Source: Paraburkholderia bannensis NBRC 103871 (GTDB lineage: Bacteria > Pseudomonadota > Gammaproteobacteria > Burkholderiales > Burkholderiaceae). From it: 64,000 nt of DNA. Below the pieces are notes generated by a model. The model saw nothing but the letters and a program-made list of their open reading frames with translations. It ran no database searches and was not told the origin of the DNA. The stretch spans positions 1-64,000 of the forward strand of contig NZ_BAYA01000006.1 of the NCBI RefSeq assembly GCF_000685015.1. The letters are read 5' to 3'. Every line of letters starts with the position of its first letter. Position 1 is the stretch's first letter. This document shows, piece after piece, positions 17,319 to 24,001 of the stretch. The translations under genes and the position numbers were made by a program.

Positions 17319-17421
17319 GCCCGGTTGTCCTCTTTCGTTGCAGTTGCAGTGCAGATCAGTCGATTTTCAGGTCGCGCGCGGGAAGGACGTTGCCTGCCCG
17401 CGCTCGACGCATTGCCCGCCC

Positions 17422-17449
17422 ATTTGGGGGCGGGCGGTGTCTTTTCAAG
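17422..17449 (-). promoter_or_regulatory. Sigma-32 (RpoH) heat-shock promoter of htpG
   Basis: On the minus strand the sequence reads CTTGAAA (17449-17443), a 13-bp spacer, then CCCCAAAT (17429-17422), matching the RpoH consensus CTTGAAA-N13-15-CCCCATNT at all but one position. The -10 box also lies within a GC-rich dyad (17414-17435). Transcription would start roughly 95 nt before the htpG ATG. Confidence 0.85.
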
Positions 17450-17480
17450 TAGGAATTACAGCGCGGATTCCGGCGGGATT

Positions 17481-18965
17481 TCAGCCGCGTCGCGCCACGC
17501 CGTCCAGATAGCCGCTGAGAAAGCCCGGCAGCGCCGGATCGGCGCAGTTCGCGATGTTAAAGCGCATCCAGGTCGTAGGCGACTGATGCGGCGAGAACAG
17601 GCTGCCCGGCGTCAGCAGGAAACCCGCTTCGTGGCCCGCCGCCGTGAGGGCATCGGCGTCCACGCCGGTGTCGGCCCACAGGAACATGCCCGCGCCCGGC
17701 GCCGCGAAGAGCTTGCAGCCGGTGCGCTCCAGCATCCGCGCGGCCTTGTCGCGCACGGCGTCCAGGCGGGCGCGCAGGCGCTCGACGTGGCGCCGGTAGT
17801 GGCCTTCGGTGAGCACCCGAAACAACACGCGCTCGTTGAGCTCGGGGCTCGTCATGCCGACCAGCATTTTCTGGTCGGCGACCGCCTGCGCCACGTCGTT
17901 CGCGCAGGCGATGTAACCCACGCGCAGGTTGGGCGCGAGCGTCTTCGAAAAGCTGCCGAGGTAGATCACGCGGCGCAGCTGGTCGAGGCTCGCGAGGCGC
18001 GTCGCCGGATAGCCCGACGGGCACAGATCGCCGTAGATATCGTCTTCGACGACGATGAAGTCGTACTGCTCCGCCAGCCGCAAGATGCGGAACGCCTGGG
18101 CCGCCGTCAGCGAAGTCCCCGTGGGGTTTTGCAGCACGGAGTTGATGACGAGCATCTTCGGCCGCCAGGTCTCGACCAGCGCTTCGAGCGCGTCGAGGTC
18201 GGGGCCATCGGGCGTATACGGCACGCCCACGAGGCGCGCGCCCTGCGAGGCGAAGCGCCCGAACATCTGGAACCAGGCCGGATCGCCGACGATCACTGTG
18301 TCGCCGGGCTGCACGTAGATGCGCGCGAGCAGGTCGATCGCCTGGGTGATGCCCGACACCAGCACGATCTGCTCGGGCGTCGCGCCGATCTCCATTTCGG
18401 CCATGCGCGTCTGCAACTGCTGGCGCAGCGGCAAAAACCCTTGCGGCGAGCCGAAGCCGAGCAGCTGCGAGCCGCTCTGGCGCCCCAGCGAGCGCATCGC
18501 GCCCGCAAGCAGTTCGCCATCGAGCCAGCGCGCGGGCAGATAGCCCAGTCCCGGCCCTTTTTCGGGATGCGTCGACTGGTGGAGCATGTTGCGCAGCAGC
18601 CAGACGACGTCGATGGTCGGCGGCTGGTGCGCCTCGACGGCGGCGACGCCATCGGCGGCCGCCGCGGCGCGGCGATCCATCGGCGTCACGGAGGCGACGG
18701 CGGCCAGCCGTTCGCGCACGAAAAAACCCGAACCGCGCCGCGAATCCAGGTAACCCTGGGCGACGAGACGCTCATAGGCTTCGACCACGGTAAAGCGCGA
18801 CACGCCCTTGTCGAGCGCGAGCTTGCGGATCGACGGCATGCGCATGCCGGGGCGGAACACACGCTCCTCGATGCGGCGGCGGCCCCACTGCACGAGCTGG
18901 TCGACCAGCGTGACGGTGGCTGCGTCGTGCGGGGCGGGAATCTGGTCAAGCGGGACGGACGACAT
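17481..18965 (-). CDS. MocR-type regulator (GntR HTH plus PLP aminotransferase domain)
   Basis: 494 residues. The start MSSVPLDQIPAPHD (18965) removes 46 poor upstream residues. Residues about 20-95 form a GntR winged helix (RPGMRMPSIRKLALDKGVSRFTVVEAYERLVAQGYL). A linker follows, then a fold-type I aminotransferase domain with the PLP lysine in IYLGSFSKTLAPNLRVGY and the VINSVLQNPTGTSL and VVEDDIYGDL motifs. MocR proteins sense PLP or its adduct with an amino compound and control an adjacent catabolic or transport gene. Here the divergent cluster VOC-EamA-aminotransferase-RidA-PhzF is the probable target. Confidence 0.93.
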   Translation of the reverse strand: MSSVPLDQIPAPHDAATVTLVDQLVQWGRRRIEERVFRPGMRMPSIRKLALDKGVSRFTVVEAYERLVAQGYLDSRRGSGFFVRERLAAVASVTPMDRRAAAAADGVAAVEAHQPPTIDVVWLLRNMLHQSTHPEKGPGLGYLPARWLDGELLAGAMRSLGRQSGSQLLGFGSPQGFLPLRQQLQTRMAEMEIGATPEQIVLVSGITQAIDLLARIYVQPGDTVIVGDPAWFQMFGRFASQGARLVGVPYTPDGPDLDALEALVETWRPKMLVINSVLQNPTGTSLTAAQAFRILRLAEQYDFIVVEDDIYGDLCPSGYPATRLASLDQLRRVIYLGSFSKTLAPNLRVGYIACANDVAQAVADQKMLVGMTSPELNERVLFRVLTEGHYRRHVERLRARLDAVRDKAARMLERTGCKLFAAPGAGMFLWADTGVDADALTAAGHEAGFLLTPGSLFSPHQSPTTWMRFNIANCADPALPGFLSGYLDGVARRG

Positions 18966-18978
18966 GGCGGCTCCAACT

Positions 18979-19058
18979 GTACCGAACACTATCGGGCCGA
19001 TTGTACCGTTACTGTCCGCGACCATACCGGTACATTTGATCGCATGCGTACCGGTATG
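18979..19058. promoter_or_regulatory. Four spaced GTACCG-type boxes, candidate MocR operator
   Basis: GTACCG occurs at 18979-18984 and 19003-19008, ATACCG at 19024-19029 and GTACCG at 19048-19053, with starts 24, 21 and 24 bp apart. The last two boxes are embedded in a perfect 11-bp inverted repeat, CATACCGGTAC (19023-19033) and GTACCGGTATG (19048-19058). MocR regulators such as GabR are known to bind pairs of short direct repeats containing an ATACCA-like core. The sites lie exactly between the divergent regulator and cluster starts. Confidence 0.65.
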
Positions 19059-19092
19059 CTTTCCGGTTCCACCGACTTCCCTGCCCTGCCCC

Positions 19093-19809
19093 ATGACCGC
19101 CACGCCGCTTCGCCTCGATCATCTCGTTGTCTGCGCCCGCACGCTGGAAGAAGGCGTCCAGTATGTCGCCGACAAGCTGGGCGCGACGCCCACGGGCGGC
19201 GGTGCGCATCCGTTGATGCGCACCCACAATCGCCTGCTCGGTCTGTGGGGCGGCGCGTACCTGGAAGTGATCGCGGCAGACCCCAACGCGCGCGGCGCGG
19301 CCTCGGCGCAAACGCCCGGACAGTCCGGCCGCGCGCGCCTGTTCGCACTCGACGATCCGCATGTGCAGGCCAGTCTCGAAAAAGGGCCTTATCTGTCGCA
19401 CTGGGTCGCGCGCGTCGAGCCGCCTAAGGATCTCGCCCGCTGGCGCGCGCAGTATCCGCAACGCATCCCCGAACTCGTGCCGATGACGCGCGGCGACCTC
19501 AGCTGGCAGCTCAGCGTGCCGCTCGACGGGTCGTTCCCGCAGTGGCAAGGCGCGGGCGACGGCATGCTGCCCTCGCTGATCCAGTGGGACACGCCGCGCC
19601 ATCCGTCGCAAACGCTCGCCGACACCGGTATCGCGCTGCGCGCCCTCACCGCGTATCACCCGCAAGCGCAGGCGCTGCGCGAGCAGCTGGAGTGGCTGGG
19701 CGCGGCGCATCTGATCCACGTCGAAGAATCCTTGAGTCCTGCGCTCGTCGCGCAGTTCGAAACCCCGTCGGGAACGCGATCGCTCGGCGCGCCCCGCACT
19801 CTGGTCTGA
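19093..19809 (+). CDS. VOC family protein (Glyoxalase_3-like)
   Basis: 238 residues beginning MTATPLRLDHLVVCARTLEEGVQYV. The N-terminal unit DHLVV...GG.HP..RTHNRLLGLWGGAYLEVIAADP matches the Glyoxalase-like domain 3 group, in which His and Glu act as metal ligands. Start is ATG 19093, 127 bp from the divergent MocR gene. Function unknown; as first gene of the presumed MocR-controlled cluster it may act on an intermediate of amino-compound metabolism, which is inference from position alone. Confidence 0.87.
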   Translation: MTATPLRLDHLVVCARTLEEGVQYVADKLGATPTGGGAHPLMRTHNRLLGLWGGAYLEVIAADPNARGAASAQTPGQSGRARLFALDDPHVQASLEKGPYLSHWVARVEPPKDLARWRAQYPQRIPELVPMTRGDLSWQLSVPLDGSFPQWQGAGDGMLPSLIQWDTPRHPSQTLADTGIALRALTAYHPQAQALREQLEWLGAAHLIHVEESLSPALVAQFETPSGTRSLGAPRTLV

Positions 19810-19829
19810 CGAGCGCGAATCACCACACC

Positions 19830-20735
19830 ATGAAAGCACGTGAAACCCAGGGCATGCTGCTCGGCCTCGTCGGCGTCATGATCTTCAGCCTGACCCTGCC
19901 GATGACGCGCATCGTCGTCCTCGAATTCCACCCGCTGCTCAACGGCCTCGGGCGCGCGCTCGCCGCCGCCGTGCCCGCCGCGCTGCTGCTGTTTATCCGC
20001 CGCGAAAAGTGGCCCAACCGGGCGCAGGTCAAGAGCCTCGCGGTCGTCTCGCTGGGCGTGATCGTTGCCTACCCGGTGTTTTCCGCGTGGGCGATGAAGA
20101 GCGTGCCCGCCTCGCACGGCGCCATCGTCAACGGCCTGCAACCGCTCGCCGTGGCGATCTACGCCGCGTGGCTCTCGCACGAACGCCCGTCGAAGGCGTT
20201 CTGGGTCAGCGCGCTGATCGGCAGCGCGCTGGTGGTGGCGTTCGCGCTTCAGGCGGGCGGCGGCGCGCTGCACGCGGGCGACGCGTGGATGCTGGTGGCG
20301 GTGGGCATCGGCGCGCTCGGTTATGCCGAAGGCGCGCGTCTCGCCCGCCAGCTGGGCGGCTGGCAGGTGATCTGCTGGGCGCTGGTGCTGTCTGCGCCGT
20401 TCCTCGTGCTGCCGGTCGGCTGGCTCGCGTGGGCGCATCACGTCGCGCATCCGGAACCGGTCGCGCTCAAGACATGGCTGGCCTTCGGCTACGTCACGCT
20501 GTTCTCGCAGTTCATCGGCTTCTTCGCCTGGTATGCGGGCCTCGCCATGGGCGGCACGGCGCGCGTGGGCCAGGTTCAGCTGCTGCAGATTTTCTTCACG
20601 ATGGCGTTCTCGGCGCTCGTGTTCGGCGAGCAGGTCGCGCCCTCGGCATGGCTCTACGCCGCCGCCGTGATCGCGACGGTCGTCGTGGGCCGCCGCGCCG
20701 CGATCCGCACCGCGCCCGTACCGGCGCGCGCTTGA
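19830..20735 (+). CDS. DMT-superfamily (EamA) transporter
   Basis: 301 residues with ten hydrophobic segments arranged as two EamA repeats; the second repeat includes FGYVTLFSQFIGFFAWYAGLAMGGTARVGQVQLLQ, typical of the family. EamA proteins often export amino acids or metabolites across the inner membrane. The gene begins 20 bp after the VOC gene and is followed by the aminotransferase, so export or import of the cluster's substrate is a fair guess. Confidence 0.9.
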   Translation: MKARETQGMLLGLVGVMIFSLTLPMTRIVVLEFHPLLNGLGRALAAAVPAALLLFIRREKWPNRAQVKSLAVVSLGVIVAYPVFSAWAMKSVPASHGAIVNGLQPLAVAIYAAWLSHERPSKAFWVSALIGSALVVAFALQAGGGALHAGDAWMLVAVGIGALGYAEGARLARQLGGWQVICWALVLSAPFLVLPVGWLAWAHHVAHPEPVALKTWLAFGYVTLFSQFIGFFAWYAGLAMGGTARVGQVQLLQIFFTMAFSALVFGEQVAPSAWLYAAAVIATVVVGRRAAIRTAPVPARA

Positions 20736-20767
20736 GCGGTTTTCGCGTCATAATCGAAGGTTTCGGT

Positions 20768-20790
20768 GGTCGCAGGTCTAGCCTGCGACC
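20768..20790 (+). other. Stem-loop without T-run before the aminotransferase gene
   Basis: Perfect 9-bp stem GGTCGCAGG / CCTGCGACC with a 5-nt loop, not followed by T residues, in the 115-bp gap between the EamA and aminotransferase genes. A doubled AGATACACCC lies just downstream. It may be an mRNA processing, pausing or stability element. Confidence 0.45.
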
Positions 20791-20850
20791 GCTAGTAGAT
20801 ACACCCAGATACACCCGGATTCACTCGCCCGACCCTAAAAAGGAGACCCC

Positions 20851-22050
20851 ATGGACCAAAGCGATCTCAAAGCCGCCCCCGCGTGGCAACTGTCCGAGCG
20901 CGCAATCAAGCTGACCAGCTCGGCGATTCGCGAAATCCTGAAGGTCACCGAACGGCCCGAAGTCATCTCGTTCGCCGGCGGCCTGCCCGCCCCGGCCAGC
21001 TTCCCGGCCGAGGAAATGCGCGCCGCCGCCGACCGCATCCTGCGCGACGATCCGTCGGGCGCGCTGCAGTACAGCGCGACCGAAGGCTACATGCCGCTGC
21101 GCGAATGGGTCGCCGAGCGCCACTCGGTAGGCGGCGCGAAGGTGCGCCCGTCGCAGGTGCTCATCACCACGGGCTCGCAGCAGGCGCTCGACCTGATCGG
21201 CAAGGTGCTGGTCTCGCCGGATAGCCCCGTGCTGGTGGAAACGCCCACGTACCTGGGCGCATTGCAGTCGTTCTCGCTTTACGAGCCGAACTACGTACAG
21301 GTTCCGACCGACGAAAAAGGTCTCGTGATCGAAGGCCTCACGCCTGAAATGACGGCCGGCGCGCGCCTGCTCTACGCCATCCCCAACTTCCAGAACCCGA
21401 CGGGCCGCCGCCTGCCGCTCGAACGCCGTCAGGCGCTCGCGGCCTTCGCGCAGACGGCGCCGTTCCCGGTGATCGAGGACGATCCCTACGGCGCGCTCCT
21501 CTACGCGGGCGAGCCGCTGCCGACGGTGCACTCGATGGCGCCGGATCACGTCGTGCATCTGGGTTCGTTCTCGAAGGTGCTGGCTCCGGGCCTGCGCGTG
21601 GGCTACATCATCGCGCCCGAAGAACTGCACTTCAAGCTCGTGCAGGCCAAGCAGGCCACCGACCTGCACACGCCGAGCTTCACCCAGCGCATCGTCCACG
21701 AAGTCGTGAAGAACGGCTTCCTCGACACGCATATCCCGAAGGTGCGCGCGCTCTATCGCGACCAGTGCGAAGCGATGCTCGACTCGCTCACGCGCAACAT
21801 GCCCGAAGGCGTGAGCTGGAACCGCCCGGAAGGCGGCATGTTCATCTGGGTCACGCTGCCGCAACAGATCGACAGTATGAAGTTGCTGGAAGAAGCCGTC
21901 GCGCAGAACGTGGCCTTCGTGCCCGGCGCGCCGTTCTTCGCGCGCGAGCCGCAACTGAACAAGCTGCGCCTCTCGTTCGTCACGGTGCCGCCGGCGAAGA
22001 TCGAGGAAGGCGTGGCAAAGCTGGCCAAGCTGATCCGCGCGCGCATGTAA
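20851..22050 (+). CDS. PLP-dependent aminotransferase (2-aminoadipate/LysN-like)
   Basis: 399 residues, strong ribosome site AAAGGAGA. Fold-type I signatures: VISFAGGLPAPASFP, the ITTGSQQALDLIGKVL helix, YAIPNFQNPTG, VIEDDPYG and the PLP lysine in HLGSFSKVLAPGLRVGYI. The group includes 2-aminoadipate and broad-specificity amino acid transaminases. It lacks the N-terminal helix-turn-helix seen in its MocR homologue 2 kb upstream. RidA, encoded 75 bp downstream, typically removes reactive enamine/imine by-products of PLP enzymes, which fits well. Confidence 0.93.
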   Translation: MDQSDLKAAPAWQLSERAIKLTSSAIREILKVTERPEVISFAGGLPAPASFPAEEMRAAADRILRDDPSGALQYSATEGYMPLREWVAERHSVGGAKVRPSQVLITTGSQQALDLIGKVLVSPDSPVLVETPTYLGALQSFSLYEPNYVQVPTDEKGLVIEGLTPEMTAGARLLYAIPNFQNPTGRRLPLERRQALAAFAQTAPFPVIEDDPYGALLYAGEPLPTVHSMAPDHVVHLGSFSKVLAPGLRVGYIIAPEELHFKLVQAKQATDLHTPSFTQRIVHEVVKNGFLDTHIPKVRALYRDQCEAMLDSLTRNMPEGVSWNRPEGGMFIWVTLPQQIDSMKLLEEAVAQNVAFVPGAPFFAREPQLNKLRLSFVTVPPAKIEEGVAKLAKLIRARM

Positions 22051-22125
22051 GGCCTCGCGCCTCACGCGCAACGTGCACAACCCGCACAACGAATTGACGA
22101 CCAACCTGTACAAGGACTCCTGAAC

Positions 22126-22590
22126 ATGGCTGACATCAACATCTACGACCGTCTCGAACAGCTCGGCATCGAACTGCCGCAGGCCGGCGCGCCCGCTGCT
22201 GCCTACGTGATGAGCGCCCAGAGCGGCAACACGGTGTACCTGTCGGGTCACATCGCGAAGAAGGACGGCAAGGTGTGGGCCGGCAAGCTCGGCGACACGC
22301 TGTCGACCGAAGAAGGCAAGGCGGCTGCGCGCTCCATCGCGATCGACCTGATCGCCACGCTGCACGCACACACCGGCGACCTGAACAAGGTCAAGCGCAT
22401 CGTGAAGCTGATGAGCCTCGTGAACTCGACGCCCGACTTCACGGAACAGCACATCGTCACGAACGGCGCGTCGGAACTGGTCGCCGACATCTTCGGCGAA
22501 AAGGGCAAGCATGCGCGCTCGGCGTTCGGCGTCGCGCAGATCCCGCTTGGCGCTTGCGTCGAAATCGAACTGATCGCCGAAGTCGAATAA
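22126..22590 (+). CDS. RidA family protein (enamine/imine deaminase)
   Basis: 154 residues with the YjgF/RidA fold: GNTVYLSGHIAKKDGKVWAGKLG, EEGKAAARSIAIDLIATLHAHTGDLNKVKRIVKLMSLVN and the C-terminal GKHARSAFGVAQIPLGACVEIELIAEV. The Arg of the R-x-A-x-G-V segment is present. It belongs to the longer RidA subgroup rather than the archetypal 128-residue form. A hairpin terminator follows. Confidence 0.93.
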   Translation: MADINIYDRLEQLGIELPQAGAPAAAYVMSAQSGNTVYLSGHIAKKDGKVWAGKLGDTLSTEEGKAAARSIAIDLIATLHAHTGDLNKVKRIVKLMSLVNSTPDFTEQHIVTNGASELVADIFGEKGKHARSAFGVAQIPLGACVEIELIAEVE

Positions 22591-22628
22591 GCGTCCCTCG
22601 CTTTTTTCTCGCTTCGCAGTGATCCGGG

Positions 22629-22655
22629 GCCGCGCCGCAAGGTGCGGCTTTTTTT
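22629..22655 (+). terminator. Intrinsic terminator after the ridA-like gene
   Basis: Stem GCCGCGCC / GGTGCGGC with a GCAA tetraloop, followed by seven T residues. Confidence 0.85.
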
Positions 22656-22688
22656 CGTTCTGGTTTTTCCATCTCGATATTGCCGACC

Positions 22689-23585
22689 ATGACTCTTCGC
22701 AGCGTTCGCTTCAAACAGGTCGACGTGTTCACGTCGCAGCCCTTCAAGGGCAATCCGCTGGCCGTGGTGTTCGACGCCGATGCACTCGACACCGCGCAGA
22801 TGCAGGCCATCGCGCGCTGGACGAATCTGTCCGAGACCGCGTTCCTGCTCGCCCCCACCGACGAGCGTGCGGACTACCGCGTGCGCATCTTCACGACCCA
22901 GGGCGAGTTGCCGTTTGCAGGCCATCCGACGATTGGGTCGGCGCATGCTTTCCGCGACAGCGGCCGCACGCCGAAGACGCCGGGCCGTCTCGTGCAGCAA
23001 TGCGGCGCGGGTCTCGTCGAACTCGCGCAGCAGGTCGCGGCGGGCGAAGGCGTTGTGGAGCAATGGGCATTCGCCGCGCCGCCCGCCAAGGTCACGCCGC
23101 TGCCCGCCACGCAATACGACGCCCTGCGCGCGGCGCTACGTTCGGACGCCATCGACTTCGAGGCTCAACCGTGCGGCGTCGATAACGGCGCGCCGTGGAT
23201 CGTCGTGCGCATGGCCAGCGCGCAGGACGTGCTGGCACTCGACATCGACTACGAAGCGCTAGCCAAGGTTGCGGCGAGCGTCGGCGGGCACGGTCTGGCG
23301 GCTTACGGCCCGCACGCCGCCGACGGCCCCGCCACGTTCGAAGTGCGCTGCCTGATGACGGGCCTGGGCAAGGGCGAAGATCCGGTGACTGGCAGCGCCA
23401 ACGCCGCCATCGCACTGTTGCTCGCGCAGCAGAATCGACGCCCCGGCGATCGCTACACCGTGCGCCAGGGCACCGTCATGGGCCGCGATGGACGCGTCTC
23501 GGTGAGCTACGACGACGCGGCCGGGAAGATCTGGATTGGCGGCGCGGCGCTCACCGTCGTCGACGGTTCTATCCAGCTCGCATGA
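22689..23585 (+). CDS. PhzF family isomerase
   Basis: 298 residues, complete PhzF/DapF-like two-domain fold. The N-terminal half has FKQVDVFTSQPFKGNPLAVVFDA and the NLSETAFLL motif carrying the catalytic Glu, plus FTTQGELPFAGHPTIGSAH; the second half has GEDPVTGSANAAIALLL and RQGTVMGRDGRVSV. The ATG at 22689 is used rather than a TTG three codons upstream. PhzF homologues outside phenazine clusters catalyse unidentified isomerisations. No other phenazine gene is present. A terminator separates it from ridA, so it may have its own promoter. Confidence 0.92.
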   Translation: MTLRSVRFKQVDVFTSQPFKGNPLAVVFDADALDTAQMQAIARWTNLSETAFLLAPTDERADYRVRIFTTQGELPFAGHPTIGSAHAFRDSGRTPKTPGRLVQQCGAGLVELAQQVAAGEGVVEQWAFAAPPAKVTPLPATQYDALRAALRSDAIDFEAQPCGVDNGAPWIVVRMASAQDVLALDIDYEALAKVAASVGGHGLAAYGPHAADGPATFEVRCLMTGLGKGEDPVTGSANAAIALLLAQQNRRPGDRYTVRQGTVMGRDGRVSVSYDDAAGKIWIGGAALTVVDGSIQLA

Positions 23586-24001
23586 ATTGGCGCGCAGCGA
23601 ACGCTACATCCAGGCATAAACTGACGCGTCGCCGCCACACGATTTAACATTCGGCCGGCGGCGCGCCCGGGCACGCGCATTGCGCGATGCGCCGCCGCCC
23701 GCGTCCCTACGGGGGCGGCGCTATGCCGTCTCTCGCATCTATGCCCGGCACATCAAGCGCCGACATACCGCGTCCCGCGACTCGCGTATACCCGAGGGGG
23801 GACCGCTTCCTTAATCATTCCTCAACCATTAAGATCAAAACATCGGACGCAAAACAGGCGTCCGCCGTGACTTTATTTCCGCGCGTCTCGCGCTCCTTCC
23901 GTAGCCGTTTCGCATCCGATGCCGCCGATCCAACCGAGCGCCTTATTGTCGTCCCGGCCGCCGCATCTGCGGCGCGGCAACCCGCACGCGCGGCTGGCCA
24001 G
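23586..24001. other. 416-bp region upstream of the GGDEF/EAL gene
   Basis: The first 200 bp are GC-rich and featureless. A comparatively A/T-rich patch at 23809-23845 contains the dyad CTTAAT-N12-ATTAAG and is the probable promoter area. The downstream gene's frame is open through much of this region, so a start earlier than 24002 (for example a GTG near 23868) cannot be ruled out. Confidence 0.4.

Noticed and set aside
17414..17435. Terminator of the MocR gene
   Set aside because: The dyad lacks a T-run on the minus strand and its sequence is better explained as the -10 region of the htpG heat-shock promoter.
15282..19427. Very long (1381-codon) open frame antisense to htpG and the MocR gene
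   Set aside because: It is a mirror of highly expressed GC-rich genes with strong third-position bias; the opposite strand carries unmistakable Hsp90 and MocR motifs.
22689..23585. Part of a phenazine biosynthesis cluster
   Set aside because: PhzF homologues are widespread and no phzA, B, C, D, E or G gene is nearby.
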